A stretch of 64,000 nucleotides of DNA, taken from positions 124,001 through 188,000 of the forward strand of contig NZ_QWLV01000006.1 of NCBI RefSeq assembly GCF_003515075.1. The letters are read 5' to 3'. This document shows positions 26,073-36,293 of this stretch, in pieces (positions within the stretch are counted from its first letter, which is position 1; every line of letters begins with the position of its first letter). The notes beneath the pieces were generated by a model. It saw only the letters and a program-made list of their open reading frames with translations. It was not told the origin of the DNA and did no database searches. This DNA comes from Sphingomonas gilva. GTDB lineage: Bacteria > Pseudomonadota > Alphaproteobacteria > Sphingomonadales > Sphingomonadaceae. The translations under genes were made by a program, and so were the position numbers.

Positions 26073-26302
26073 GTTCACGCTAAGGCGCTAAGGCGCGAAG
26101 ACGGTTTTCGCGCGAAGGCGCGGAGGGCGCGGAGATATCGGAGCCCTGCGCGAAGCGCATTCACCCTGCTACGATGCGGCCGGCGGAACCCTGCGAAAAG
26201 ATGAGAGCCGCCGACACGGCAGGACCATCTCCGCGTCTCCGCGCCTCCGCGTGAACCAAACCCTCTTCTTCCTTCTTCGCGCTCCGCGCCTTCGCGTGAA
26301 CC
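26073..26302. repeat. Long imperfect inverted-repeat block D2
   Basis: The left arm (about 26073-26135; units like gttcacgctaaggcgc and gcgaaggcgcggag) is largely reverse-complementary to the right arm (about 26226-26302; units like ctccgcgtctccgcg and cgccttcgcgtgaac). It is the same sequence type as D1 at 24866-25072, so the SDR gene is bracketed by two copies. The centre between the arms shows no similarity to the D1 centre by eye. Confidence 0.7.
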
Positions 26303-26326
26303 AATCTCTTCGAATATCGAACCGTC

Positions 26327-27982
26327 CTAGGCCCTGTTCGCCGCGCCCAGCGCCGCGCGCACCGTCGCCGTCGCCACGTCGCTGTCGATTCCCACGCCGA
26401 ACACCGTCCGCCCGTCGCCGGTGCGGCATTCGAGATAGGCGGCGGCCTGCGCGTCGGAACCGTGGCCGATGGCGTGCTCCGAATAGTCGATCACGTCTAG
26501 CGGCACGCCCGCCGCGCCCAGCGCGTCGAGCACGCTCGAGATCAGGCCGTTGCCGCGGCCCGAAAGCGACTGCTCCTCGCCGTCCACGGCGATGCGGCCG
26601 ATGAACTGGCGCGTGCCGGCGGCATGGCTTTCGAGATAGTCGACCAGCGCGAAGCGGTCGCTGCCGTTCGGCAGATACGCGCCTTCGAACGCGGTCCAGA
26701 TATCGCCGGCGTTCAGCTCGCGGCTGGTCGCGTCGGCCAGCGCCTGGACGTGGCGGCTGAAATCGGCCTGCAGCCGCTTGGGCAGCTTCAGCCCCTTGTC
26801 CTGCTCGAGCACCCAGGCGACGCCGCCCTTGCCGGACTGCGAATTGACCCGGATCACCGCTTCGTAGCTGCGCCCCAGGTCGGCCGGGTCGATCGGGAGG
26901 TAGGGCACCTCCCACAACTCGTCGTTGCGCGCCTCCTGGCTCGCGAAACCCTTCTTGATCGCGTCCTGGTGGCTGCCCGAAAATGCGGTAAACACCAGCT
27001 CACCCGCATAGGGATGGCGCGGGTGGACCGGCAACGCGTTGCAATATTCGACCGTGCGGATCACCTCGTCGATGTCCGAGAAATCGAGGCCGGGATCGAT
27101 CCCCTGGGTGTACATGTTGAGCGCCACCGTCACGAGATCGACATTGCCCGTCCGCTCGCCATTGCCGAACAGGCAGCCTTCGACCCGGTCCGCGCCCGCC
27201 AGCAGCCCCAGCTCGGTCGCGGCGATGCCGGTGCCGCGGTCGTTGTGCGTGTGTAGGCTGATCACCACCGCGTCGCGGTTGGGGATGTTGCGGCCGAAAT
27301 ATTCGATCTGGTCGGCATAGATGTTGGGCGTCGCCGCCTCGACCGTGGCGGGCAGGTTAAGGATGATCGGCTTGTCCGCGGTCGGGCGCAGTACGTCCAT
27401 CACCGCGGCGCACACCTCGATCGAGAAATCGAGCTCGGCGGTGGAGAAGGTCTCGGGGCTGTATTCGAAATGCCAGGCGGTCCCGGGCCGTTTCGCCGCC
27501 TCGTCGCGCAGGATCTTGGCGCCCTCGACCGCGATGCCGCGGATCTCGTCACGGCTCATGCCGAACACGATCTTGCGCCAGGCGGGGGAGACGGCGTTAT
27601 AGAGATGGACGATTGCCTTGGGCGCGCCTTCCAGGCTCTCGAAGCTGCGCTCGATCAGATCGCGGCGTGATTGGGTCAGCACCTGCACGGTCACGTCGTC
27701 GGGGATCGCGCCCGAACGGACCAGGCCCGAAATATAGTCGAACTCGGTCTGCCCGGCGCTGGGAAAGCCGATCTCGATCTCCTTGACGCCGACCTTCACC
27801 AGCAGATCGAAGAAGCGCTGCTTCTTCTCGCTGTCCATCGGGTCGATCAGCGCCTGGTTGCCGTCGCGCATGTCGGTCGAAAGCCAGCGCGGCGGCCGGG
27901 TTATCGTTCGCGACGGCCATTGCCGGTCGGGCAGGTCGACCTGGGGGAAGGGGCGGTACTTGGCGGATGGATCGCGCAACAT
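26327..27982 (-). CDS. leuA: 2-isopropylmalate synthase
   Basis: 551 aa, the longer LeuA class (IPMS type 2). Condenses acetyl-CoA and 2-oxoisovalerate in the first committed step of leucine synthesis. The DmpG/HMGL-like TIM barrel has the signature [16 protein letters not shown] and the metal-binding [12 protein letters not shown]-terminal LeuA regulatory dimerisation domain (from about residue 430; [21 protein letters not shown]) binds leucine in the family. The upstream 211-base gap holds a possible Leu-rich leader peptide. Its substrate comes from the ilvBHC pathway encoded about 2-5 kb away on the same strand. Confidence 0.97.
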   Translation of the reverse strand: MLRDPSAKYRPFPQVDLPDRQWPSRTITRPPRWLSTDMRDGNQALIDPMDSEKKQRFFDLLVKVGVKEIEIGFPSAGQTEFDYISGLVRSGAIPDDVTVQVLTQSRRDLIERSFESLEGAPKAIVHLYNAVSPAWRKIVFGMSRDEIRGIAVEGAKILRDEAAKRPGTAWHFEYSPETFSTAELDFSIEVCAAVMDVLRPTADKPIILNLPATVEAATPNIYADQIEYFGRNIPNRDAVVISLHTHNDRGTGIAATELGLLAGADRVEGCLFGNGERTGNVDLVTVALNMYTQGIDPGLDFSDIDEVIRTVEYCNALPVHPRHPYAGELVFTAFSGSHQDAIKKGFASQEARNDELWEVPYLPIDPADLGRSYEAVIRVNSQSGKGGVAWVLEQDKGLKLPKRLQADFSRHVQALADATSRELNAGDIWTAFEGAYLPNGSDRFALVDYLESHAAGTRQFIGRIAVDGEEQSLSGRGNGLISSVLDALGAAGVPLDVIDYSEHAIGHGSDAQAAAYLECRTGDGRTVFGVGIDSDVATATVRAALGAANRA

Positions 27983-28077
27983 GGGTCGGTCTCGCTGGCT
28001 TCGCGGATGCTTCGTGGTTCGGTGTCGGCCCTCAGGCGGGTCGCGCGGCGCTCATGGGCGCACGGCGAGGATCACGC

Positions 28078-28125
28078 CTAAGGGCGCGTAAGTCGAAGCA
28101 GCGAAGGGCGAAGCGCCTGCGTCAT
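28078..28125 (-). promoter_or_regulatory. Possible leucine-rich leader peptide upstream of leuA
   Basis: A 15-codon frame (MTQALRPSLLRLTRP, then TAG) lies 95 bases before leuA and has four Leu codons in fifteen. Leader peptides rich in the regulated amino acid drive attenuation of leu operons in other proteobacteria. No canonical SD, and no clear terminator/antiterminator pair with a T-tract, is visible between it and leuA. Confidence 0.25.
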
Positions 28126-28155
28126 CGCCCGCCGGTTAGCCTGCGGCGGGCGATG
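28123..28155 (-). terminator. Hairpin between yceI and leuA
   Basis: Perfect 11-bp arms CATCGCCCGCC and GGCGGGCGATG with an 11-base loop, about 40 bases after the yceI-type gene stop on the minus strand. There is no T-run. Could end yceI transcription or be part of the leuA leader; its 3' arm contains the ATG of the leader frame. Confidence 0.4.
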
Positions 28156-28193
28156 ATGTCCAGCGTAACAATTGCAACCATCCGCGGCCGCGC

Positions 28194-28829
28194 TCACTTC
28201 TGGAAGGCGACGCTGATGTCCAGCTCGACCTCGTCCGACACCAGCGGGAGACCGAAGGTGATGCCGAAATCGCTGCGCTTGATCGTCGCTTCCGCATGGA
28301 AACCGACATTCTCCTTGCCGCCCATCTCGGTCGGCATCTTGCCCGCGCCGACGAAATCGGCCTCGAGCACCACCGGCCTCGTCACGCCGTTGAGCGTGAG
28401 GTTTCCGGTGATCTTCGCCTCGTCGCCGTCGTCGTCCACGTCGACACGGGTCGATACGAAGCGCGCATCGGCCGGATTGGCGCCGAAGAAATCGGGCTTG
28501 CCGCCCTCGGCGGCCGGCTTGAGCAGATGCGCGGTGAGGCCGGGGTTGGCGGTCGTCACCTTGGACACGGGAATGGCGATGTCGACCCTGGCGGCCGCCG
28601 GGTTCTTGGGATCGATGGTGAGGGTGCCCGTGGCGCCGCCGAAGATGCCAAAATAATCGTTGAAGCCGAAGTGATCGACGCGCCAGCCGACCAGGGTGTG
28701 CGCCGAATCGACGGTATAGGTGCCGCCGCTGACCGCCGCCGGGTTCTTCGATCCGGGCAGCTGCGCCGCCTGCATGGCGATCAGCGGCGTGGCGAGGGCA
28801 AGGGCGAGAAGGGCGAGGGGGGTGCGCAT
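28194..28829 (-). CDS. YceI-family periplasmic lipid-binding protein
   Basis: 211 aa. A signal peptide (about residues 1-25, MRTPLALLALALATPLIAMQ) is followed by a YceI lipocalin-like barrel: TYTVDSAHTLVGWRVDHFGF, KITGNLTLNGVTRPVVLEA and a C-terminal SDEVELDISVAFQK. YceI proteins bind polyisoprenoids or similar lipids in the periplasm; the physiological role is unclear. The start at 28829 has GGAGACC ahead of it, and the longer in-frame extension upstream lacks coding character. Nothing ties it to leuA functionally. Confidence 0.92.
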   Translation of the reverse strand: MRTPLALLALALATPLIAMQAAQLPGSKNPAAVSGGTYTVDSAHTLVGWRVDHFGFNDYFGIFGGATGTLTIDPKNPAAARVDIAIPVSKVTTANPGLTAHLLKPAAEGGKPDFFGANPADARFVSTRVDVDDDGDEAKITGNLTLNGVTRPVVLEADFVGAGKMPTEMGGKENVGFHAEATIKRSDFGITFGLPLVSDEVELDISVAFQK

Positions 28830-28918
28830 GTCCGGTCTCCTGGCGAACGGGTCCTGGGAGGTTTCGGCCGTGCCCGCCGCCAAGTCAAATATCCACATGG
28901 AAACGCAGCGTTTGCCGC

Positions 28919-29659
28919 TCACTCCCTCCCCGCCTCGATTATGTCGTAGCGGATCTGCACCCACGCGCCGACCAGCGGCTTGCCGCCGACCCTGGGCGGG
29001 CGCACGAGGAATTGCCAAGCCGCCTGCCGCATCGCGCCCGCTAGCCCGGAACCGGGTGATTCGCCCAGCTCGCGGCAGTCCTCAACGCGGTATCGCTCGA
29101 CCGTGCGGCAGATGATCATGCCCCATTCGTTTCCGCCCAGGCTGCGCTTGGGGATATAGGTCGCCATCTCCGCGCGCGTCGGCTCGCGATACCATTGCGC
29201 GGCATAGAGGGGTTGGCCGTCGGGCCCGGTGCCGACGGTGTTGCCCGACCCGCTATCGGCGGTCCCGGCGGTGTCGGCGGCGCTCGATGCGGTGTTCCGG
29301 CTCGGCTTGATCCGGCCGATGTCCGCCGCGGCGAACTCCTGGCGGGTCAGGATGATCATCGCCGGGAACGGCGTCGGCGGCGGAGGCGGGACGGTGACCG
29401 GCGGTGGGCTTTCGGGCCGGCGTGTCGCTCTCGCCCTTGGCGCCTGGCGCGCGCCGCGCGTCTCGATGGGCGCCTGGGGGCGCACGTCGAAGGTAGCCAG
29501 CACGTCGCTCTCCCGCCGCCGCTCGGGCAGCACCCCCAGCGTGATCAGCCCGATCAGCAGCAGCGCGCCAAGGCCGAGCGCCAGGCCTCCGGCGGCGAGC
29601 CGCCGGCGGAGCGAGGTGTGCGACCCGTACGCATGTTGGCGATAGGACACCGCGCGCAT
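28919..29659 (-). CDS. TonB-like single-span membrane protein
   Basis: 246 aa. A short cytoplasmic N-terminus is followed by a membrane anchor (about 25-45, LALGLGALLLIGLITLGVLP), a Pro/Arg-rich spacer (PPPVTVPPPPPTPFP) and a C-terminal globular part ending in QFLVRPPRVGGKPLVGAWVQ and IRYDI. This matches the anchor / proline spacer / beta-strand plan of energy transducers of the TonB family, but the CTD is divergent with Cys residues (MIICRTVERYRVEDC). No exbB/exbD neighbours are seen. The start is uncertain because a hairpin arm abuts the ATG and no SD is visible. Confidence 0.75.
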   Translation of the reverse strand: MRAVSYRQHAYGSHTSLRRRLAAGGLALGLGALLLIGLITLGVLPERRRESDVLATFDVRPQAPIETRGARQAPRARATRRPESPPPVTVPPPPPTPFPAMIILTRQEFAAADIGRIKPSRNTASSAADTAGTADSGSGNTVGTGPDGQPLYAAQWYREPTRAEMATYIPKRSLGGNEWGMIICRTVERYRVEDCRELGESPGSGLAGAMRQAAWQFLVRPPRVGGKPLVGAWVQIRYDIIEAGRE

Positions 29660-29690
29660 CGACGGGGGAGGTACAGGACGCCCCCCGTCG
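29660..29690 (-). terminator. GC-rich hairpin after ilvC
   Basis: Arms CGACGGGGG (29660-29668) and CCCCCGTCG (29682-29690), 9 bp perfect with a 13-base loop, 56 bases after the ilvC stop on the minus strand and directly against the start codon of the TonB-like gene. No T-tract. It may terminate ilvC or block ribosome access to the next gene. Confidence 0.4.
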
Positions 29691-29745
29691 CCGCAATCGG
29701 ATCACGCCGGTCCGCGCTCAAGGCCGGCCAGCGCGCGGCGCGTCG

Positions 29746-31327
<1,582 letters not shown>

Positions 31328-31335
31328 GACTACTC

Positions 31336-31426
31336 CGTCGCCCCTGCGAAGGCAGGGGCCTCAAGCGGCATTGCCGATGTTGGATGTGCCACAAACCCAG
31401 GGGTCCCTGCCTCCGCAGGGGCGACG
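31336..31426. repeat. Dispersed composite palindrome A1
   Basis: Two inverted copies of a REP-like unit (gtcgcccctgcgaaggcagg and ccctgcctccgcaggggcga) flank a core of about 40 bases with ggatgtgccacaaaccc. Core and arms recur at 35107-35199 (A2) and 38934-39073 (A3, opposite orientation); the arms recur at 62845-62939 (A4). It lies between ilvB and ilvH. Confidence 0.8.
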
Positions 31427-31442
31427 ATCCGTTGTTTACTCA

Positions 31443-33203
31443 TCACACCAGTGCCTTCGCCTCATCGTCCATCGTGCCGGAGACCTCGTTGGCCTGCAGG
31501 ATCATATCGGTGTGCGCGGCTCCGCTGGGGATCATCGGGAAGCAGTTGGCGAGCTTCGCCACCATGCAATCGACCATCACCGGCCCCTCATGCGCGAGCA
31601 TCTCCGCGATGCCGGCGTCGAGTTGATCCGGCCCCTCGATGCGGATGCCTTTCCAGCCGTAAGCCTCCGCCAGCTTCACGAAATCGGGCAGGCTGTCGGA
31701 ATAGCTTTCGGCGTAGCGGCTCTCATAGGTCAGCTCCTGCCACTGGCGGACCATGCCCATATATTCGTTGTTGAGGATGAACACCTTGACCGGCAGGCGG
31801 TATTGCGTCGCGGTCGCCAGCTCCTGGATGTTCATCTGGATCGAGGCCTCGCCGGCAATATCGATGACCAGCGCGTTGGGGTTGCCCATTTGCGCGCCGA
31901 TCGCCGCCGGCAGGCCGTAGCCCATTGTGCCGAGCCCGCCTGAGGTCAGCCATTTGTTGGGCGCATCGAACGCGAAATGCTGCGCCGCCCACATCTGGTG
32001 CTGTCCGACCTCGGTGGTGATGATCGGCGCTTTGTCCTTCGTCGCCTGCCACAGGGCGCGGATGGCGCGCTGCGGCATGATCTCCTTGCCGTTCTCGGGA
32101 AAGTCGAGACATTTGCGCGCACGCCAGCCCTCGATCCGCCGCCACCATTCGCCGAGGTCGGGCTTGGGATGCTGGCGCGCCTTCCAGATGCGGACCATGT
32201 CCTCAAGCGCGCGGCCGACATCGGCCACGATCGGAAGATCGACCGCCACCGTCTTGTTGATCGAAGAGCGATCGATGTCGATGTGGATCTTGCGCGCGTG
32301 CGGCGCGAAGGCATCGAGCCGGCCCGTGACGCGATCGTCGAAGCGCGCGCCGAGCGCAATGATCAGATCGGCCTTGTTCATCGCCATATTGGCCTCGAAC
32401 GTGCCGTGCATGCCGAGCATCCCGAGCCACTGGTCGGATGAGGCGGGCAGGGCGCCCAGGCCCATCAGGGTGGAGGTGACGGGCGCGCCGGTGATCCGCG
32501 CCAGCTCGCGCAGCAGCTGGCTGGCGCCCGGCCCGGCGTTGATAACGCCACCGCCTGTGTAGAAGACGGGCCGCTCGGCCGCCGCGAGCATGTCGACGGC
32601 GGCTTCGATCAGCGTCGTCTCGGCCTTGACCTGAGGGCGATAGCTCTTGTGCTGTATCGCGCCCGCGGGCTTGCGATAGGTCGCGGTCGCGACCTGCACG
32701 TCCTTGGGGATGTCGATCACGACCGGGCCGGGACGGCCGGAGGTGGCGATGTGGAACGCCTCGTGGATCGTGTCGCCCAGCCGCGCGGGATCCTTCACCA
32801 GATAATTATGCTTGGTGCAGTGCCGCGTGATGCCGACGGTGTCCGCTTCCTGAAAGGCGTCGGTGCCGATCAGCGTCGTCGGCACCTGGCCGGTGATGAC
32901 GACCATCGGGATCGAATCCATCAGCGCATCGGCGATGCCGGTGACCGCATTGGTCGCGCCCGGGCCGGAGGTGACGAGGACGACGCCGGGCTTGCCGGTC
33001 GAGCGGGCATAGCCTTCCGCCGCGTGCGTCGCCGCCTGCTCGTGGCGAACCAGAATGTGGCGGATGCGCTTCTGACCGTTCTGCTTGAACAGCGCATCGT
33101 AGATCGGGAGGACCGCGCCGCCTGGATAGCCGAACACGATCTCCACGCCGAGATCGACAAGCGCCTCGACCAGGATATCGGCTCCGCTCAGTTCGCGCGT
33201 CAT
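31443..33203 (-). CDS. ilvB: Acetolactate synthase large (catalytic) subunit
   Basis: 586 aa. TPP enzyme condensing two pyruvates (or pyruvate and 2-oxobutyrate). FGYPGGAVLPIYDAL with the catalytic Glu in VRHEQAATHAAEGYARSTG, and the AHAS FAD/Pyr domains, are evident. The TPP/Mg motif reads IAGEASIQMN with LNNEYMGM, that is GEA instead of the usual GDG/GDA. The start at 33203 has GGAAG ahead; an upstream in-frame TTG at 33293 is disfavoured. Forms the enzyme with ilvH. Confidence 0.97.
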   Translation of the reverse strand: MTRELSGADILVEALVDLGVEIVFGYPGGAVLPIYDALFKQNGQKRIRHILVRHEQAATHAAEGYARSTGKPGVVLVTSGPGATNAVTGIADALMDSIPMVVITGQVPTTLIGTDAFQEADTVGITRHCTKHNYLVKDPARLGDTIHEAFHIATSGRPGPVVIDIPKDVQVATATYRKPAGAIQHKSYRPQVKAETTLIEAAVDMLAAAERPVFYTGGGVINAGPGASQLLRELARITGAPVTSTLMGLGALPASSDQWLGMLGMHGTFEANMAMNKADLIIALGARFDDRVTGRLDAFAPHARKIHIDIDRSSINKTVAVDLPIVADVGRALEDMVRIWKARQHPKPDLGEWWRRIEGWRARKCLDFPENGKEIMPQRAIRALWQATKDKAPIITTEVGQHQMWAAQHFAFDAPNKWLTSGGLGTMGYGLPAAIGAQMGNPNALVIDIAGEASIQMNIQELATATQYRLPVKVFILNNEYMGMVRQWQELTYESRYAESYSDSLPDFVKLAEAYGWKGIRIEGPDQLDAGIAEMLAHEGPVMVDCMVAKLANCFPMIPSGAAHTDMILQANEVSGTMDDEAKALV

Positions 33204-33296
33204 TCGTCTTCCCCATTTCGCTCCGGCGATTTTGCCGCAGTGCAATAGCAGTTTTGGAACGGCGTCGCTAATCGCACGAATCGGATGCGTCAATGC

Positions 33297-34238
33297 CTAA
33301 CCATGAAATAATATTTCTATCACACCATCAAGATCATAATTTTGTGATTCATAAAGGCGTTTCCAAGTCGACGGCGGCTGATTGCGGAACCAGGTATATT
33401 GCCGCTTGGCATATTGCCGTGTCGCGATGGCCGCACATAGGCCAGCTTGGTCTGGATTGATCTCTCCCGCCAGCAATTCCGCGATTTGAGGCACGCCGAT
33501 TGCGCGGCGGATGGGCGCATCCGGTGGCAGGTCGGGCCGGGCGAGCAGCGTCCGAACCTCCTCGACCGCGCCTTCCTCCATCATCGCGGCGAAACGGCGA
33601 TCGATCCGCGCGCCCAGCCATTCGCGATCGGGCAAGAGGATCAGCGCGCGCAGATCGATCTTCGCGCCGATGCCGCCCTCCCGCGACCGCTGCCAAAGCG
33701 CCAGCGGCCGGCCCGTCGATCGCACGACCTCCAGCGCGCGGGCGATGCGAGTGTTGTCCGCTGGCGCCAGGCGCGCCGCCGCTTCGGGATCGTGCTCGGC
33801 AAGCTCGCGATACGCCTCGGCGACCGGCAGCGCACGCACTCGCGCCCGCACGTCGGGGTCGATCGACGGCACCGGCGCGATGCCGTCGATCAGCGTGCGC
33901 ATATAGAGGCCTGTGCCGCCCACCAGGATCGGCAGTCTTCCAGCCGCGACGGCCTCATCGACCGCAGCCTTGGCTTCGTTTGCCCAGCGCGCCGAGGAGT
34001 AGCCGGTGTCCGCGCCGTCGACATGGCCGAACAGCCGATGCGGCGCGCGCGCTTCCTCCTCCGGCAACGGCCGGGCGGTGACGATGCAGAGATCGCGATA
34101 GACCTGGCTGGCATCGGCATTGATCACCGTGCCGCCCCGAGCCTCGGCCAGCGCCAGCGCAAGCGCGGACTTGCCGCTGGCGGTCGGCCCTGCGATGAGC
34201 GCGACCGTCGGCCGTTCAGGGGAGTTCCGGGTGTTCAT
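33297..34238 (-). CDS. miaA: tRNA dimethylallyltransferase
   Basis: 313 aa. Adds a dimethylallyl group to A37 of UNN-reading tRNAs. P-loop [18 protein letters not shown], the catalytic [22 protein letters not shown] and C-terminal [15 protein letters not shown] are all conserved. The ATG at 34238 matches the family N-terminus. Its start codon region overlaps that of the divergent serB (34231) by 8 bases. No clear SD precedes it. ilvB lies 93 bases downstream. Confidence 0.97.
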   Translation of the reverse strand: MNTRNSPERPTVALIAGPTASGKSALALALAEARGGTVINADASQVYRDLCIVTARPLPEEEARAPHRLFGHVDGADTGYSSARWANEAKAAVDEAVAAGRLPILVGGTGLYMRTLIDGIAPVPSIDPDVRARVRALPVAEAYRELAEHDPEAAARLAPADNTRIARALEVVRSTGRPLALWQRSREGGIGAKIDLRALILLPDREWLGARIDRRFAAMMEEGAVEEVRTLLARPDLPPDAPIRRAIGVPQIAELLAGEINPDQAGLCAAIATRQYAKRQYTWFRNQPPSTWKRLYESQNYDLDGVIEILFHG

Positions 34239-35106
34239 TGCGACGTTGATAGCAGCTAGCGGGCTTGGGTCATCCACCGTGACGGAAGCGTATGCGCGGC
34301 TGGCGTCGGTGGGATGCGTCCCCGGCGACTGGCGCTGGGTGGAAGAGGGTGAAGCGGCGGATATTCCCTTCGCAAGCGATCCCGTTGCGGCCCGCGCTGC
34401 GATAGAAGGCATGTTTTCCGCCACCGACATAGTAGTGCAGGCCGAAGAGACGCGCGCCAAGAAGCTGCTCGTCGCGGACATGGATTCGACCATGATCACG
34501 GTCGAATGCATCGACGAGCTGGCGGATTATGCCGGGATCAAGCCGCAGATCGCCGAGGTGACCGAGCGCGCCATGCGCGGCGAGCTCGATTTCGCCGCCG
34601 CCCTCGACGCACGCGTGGCGCTGCTCGCCGGTCTCGAGGAGGCGATGATCGACCGCTGCCTGGCGGAGCGGGTGACGATCATGCCGGGCGCGAAGGCACT
34701 GGTCCGCACGATGCGGGCGCATGGGGCGACGACGATTCTCGTCTCCGGTGGCTTCACGCGTTTTGCCGAGCCGGTCGCGCGCGAGATCGGCTTCGACCGG
34801 GCGATCGCCAACACGCTCGACCTGGCTGACGGGCGGCTGATCGGCACGGTCGGCAAACCGATCGTCGATGCGGCGGTCAAGCAGGCGACGCTGGAGGCCG
34901 CGGCGGAAGGGATGGATCGTGCGCTGACGATGGCAGTCGGCGACGGCGCGAATGATCTGGCGATGATCGGTGTCGCCGGGTTGGGTGTGGCCTATCACGC
35001 CAAGCCGGTCGTGGCCGCAGCTGCGGGCGCGCGGATCGATCACAACGACCTGTCCGCGCTGCTGTTCGCGCAGGGCTATGCGCGGAGCGAGTGGGTCGGC
35101 GAATGA
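34231..35106 (+). CDS. serB: Phosphoserine phosphatase
   Basis: 291 aa from a GTG at 34231 with AGGGGAG seven bases upstream. HAD-family motifs are [17 protein letters not shown] (motif I, Asp83/Asp85), [12 protein letters not shown] (motif II), VKQATLEA (Lys) and [23 protein letters not shown] (motif IV, begins [10 protein letters not shown]). Catalyses the last step of serine synthesis. The N-terminal ~70 residues form the small extra domain seen in longer SerB proteins. Divergent from and overlapping the miaA start. Confidence 0.95.
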   Translation: MFIATLIAASGLGSSTVTEAYARLASVGCVPGDWRWVEEGEAADIPFASDPVAARAAIEGMFSATDIVVQAEETRAKKLLVADMDSTMITVECIDELADYAGIKPQIAEVTERAMRGELDFAAALDARVALLAGLEEAMIDRCLAERVTIMPGAKALVRTMRAHGATTILVSGGFTRFAEPVAREIGFDRAIANTLDLADGRLIGTVGKPIVDAAVKQATLEAAAEGMDRALTMAVGDGANDLAMIGVAGLGVAYHAKPVVAAAAGARIDHNDLSALLFAQGYARSEWVGE

Positions 35107-35199
35107 CGATCGCCCCTGCGAAGGCAGGGGGCCTCAGGCGGCCAGCATAACATTGGTGCGCCACAAACCAGGCGACCTCTGCCTGCGCAGGGGCGACGG
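35107..35199. repeat. Dispersed composite palindrome A2
   Basis: Begins within bases of the serB stop: cgcccctgcgaaggcaggg, a core with ggtgcgccacaaacc, then ctgcctgcgcaggggcga. Related to A1 and A3 in both arms and part of the core. Lies between the convergent serB and Sel1/SPOR genes, where it could also act as a bidirectional terminator. Confidence 0.8.
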
Positions 35200-35204
35200 G
35201 AGGC

Positions 35205-36113
35205 TCAGGGTTTCACCACCAGGCACTGTCCGCCCGACGCCTTGACCTTGGCGCAGACCGCGGAGGCCGCAGCTGACGACGACAAGCCCCTGGCCTGCAG
35301 CCGCGTGATCGGTCCCGCCTTGACGTAATCCGGCTCAAGGCCGTCGAGCGCGGCGACCTTGCCGCTCAGATCCGACCAGGCCGAGCGCGCCCGGCCGGTT
35401 TCGCTGAATGCGCCAAGCTGGACACGCCAGGGCCCGCCGGCGACAGGAGGCCTGGGCGCCGGCTTCGGTTTCGTGGCGACCGGTGCTGCCGGCTTGGGCG
35501 CCGGTATTGCTGCCTCTTCGGGAGCCACCGCAGCTATTTGCGCGCGGCTCGGGGTGCGCTCCATCGTCCGGGCGAGCTCGATGCCCTTCTGCCGCTCGGG
35601 CGCGGGAATGAAACGGTCCATCTGCGCCAGATTTTCCGAGGCGCGCGGGATGCCGGCCGTCGAGGCGCGCGTCATCATCGCATAGGCGCGCACCCAGTCC
35701 TTCGCGACCAGCTCGCCGTTGAACAGCTCGGTGCCATAGACATATTGCGCCCGCGGCTCGCCGCGGTTGGCGGAGGTCTCCAGCACGGGCATCGCCTCTT
35801 TGCGCCGGCCGTTCTGGTAAAGCAGCAGCCCGTAATTGTCCTGCGCCTTGGTGTGGCCCTGCAACGCCGCGCGGCGATACCAGTCCTCCGCCTGCCGGAG
35901 ATCGGCGGGCACGCCGCGGCCGAGCTTGTAGGCCTGGCCGAGATTGAATTGAGCGTCGGCGTCCCCGGCGATGGCGGGCGAGCGCCACATATCGGTCGCG
36001 GCCTTGAACTCGCCGCGTTCCCAGGCCTCGACTCCTTGCTTGACGACGGGCTCCGGCGTCTTTTGCTGGCTGGCGGCGGCGAGCGCCAGGAACAGGGTGA
36101 GAGCGATGCTCAT
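35205..36113 (-). CDS. Exported Sel1-repeat protein with SPOR domain
   Basis: 302 aa. Signal peptide (MSIALTLFLALAAASQQ), Sel1/TPR-like repeats (GDADAQFNLGQAYKLGRGVP, DLRQAEDWYRRAALQGHTKA, GEPRAQYVYGTELFNGELVA), a Pro/Ala/Lys linker, and a C-terminal SPOR domain (WRVQLGAFSETGRARSAWSD ... GGQCLVV). SPOR domains bind denuded glycan at division sites, so a cell-envelope or septal role is likely. The start at 36113 is preferred because GGAG lies 9 bases upstream; ATG 36122 is adjacent to the GGAG. Divergent from a ParA gene whose operon also ends with a SPOR protein. Confidence 0.87.
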   Translation of the reverse strand: MSIALTLFLALAAASQQKTPEPVVKQGVEAWERGEFKAATDMWRSPAIAGDADAQFNLGQAYKLGRGVPADLRQAEDWYRRAALQGHTKAQDNYGLLLYQNGRRKEAMPVLETSANRGEPRAQYVYGTELFNGELVAKDWVRAYAMMTRASTAGIPRASENLAQMDRFIPAPERQKGIELARTMERTPSRAQIAAVAPEEAAIPAPKPAAPVATKPKPAPRPPVAGGPWRVQLGAFSETGRARSAWSDLSGKVAALDGLEPDYVKAGPITRLQARGLSSSAAASAVCAKVKASGGQCLVVKP

Positions 36114-36293
36114 ATGCGTCATCTCCGCGCGTATCTCTTGGCAGCCGTCTATCGGCGCCAGCGGTTAACATATTCCTCACCATGATCCCCCAACGCAGAG
36201 GCGATTGCTCCATTCCGGCGCAATGACGTTAACCGGATTTTATCCCTCCGCATGTCACTTCGGCGGCGAAGTCCGGGAGCCACAGGGGAAGAC

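Larger units (their letters stand above)
25822..26326. other. 505-base non-coding stretch between the SDR gene and leuA
   Basis: Holds the nested hairpin (25901-25973), an 11-bp perfect inverted pair TTAGCGTGAAC (25981-25991) / GTTCACGCTAA (26073-26083), and long inverted-repeat block D2 (26073-26302). A 65-codon frame at 25818-26015 has no coding features and runs through the hairpin, so it is not called a gene. The two convergent genes end at its borders. Confidence 0.7.

Noticed and set aside
33204..33293. Ile/Val/Leu-containing stretch before ilvB as an attenuator peptide
   Set aside because: It is in frame with ilvB without a stop, so it cannot act as a separate leader peptide.
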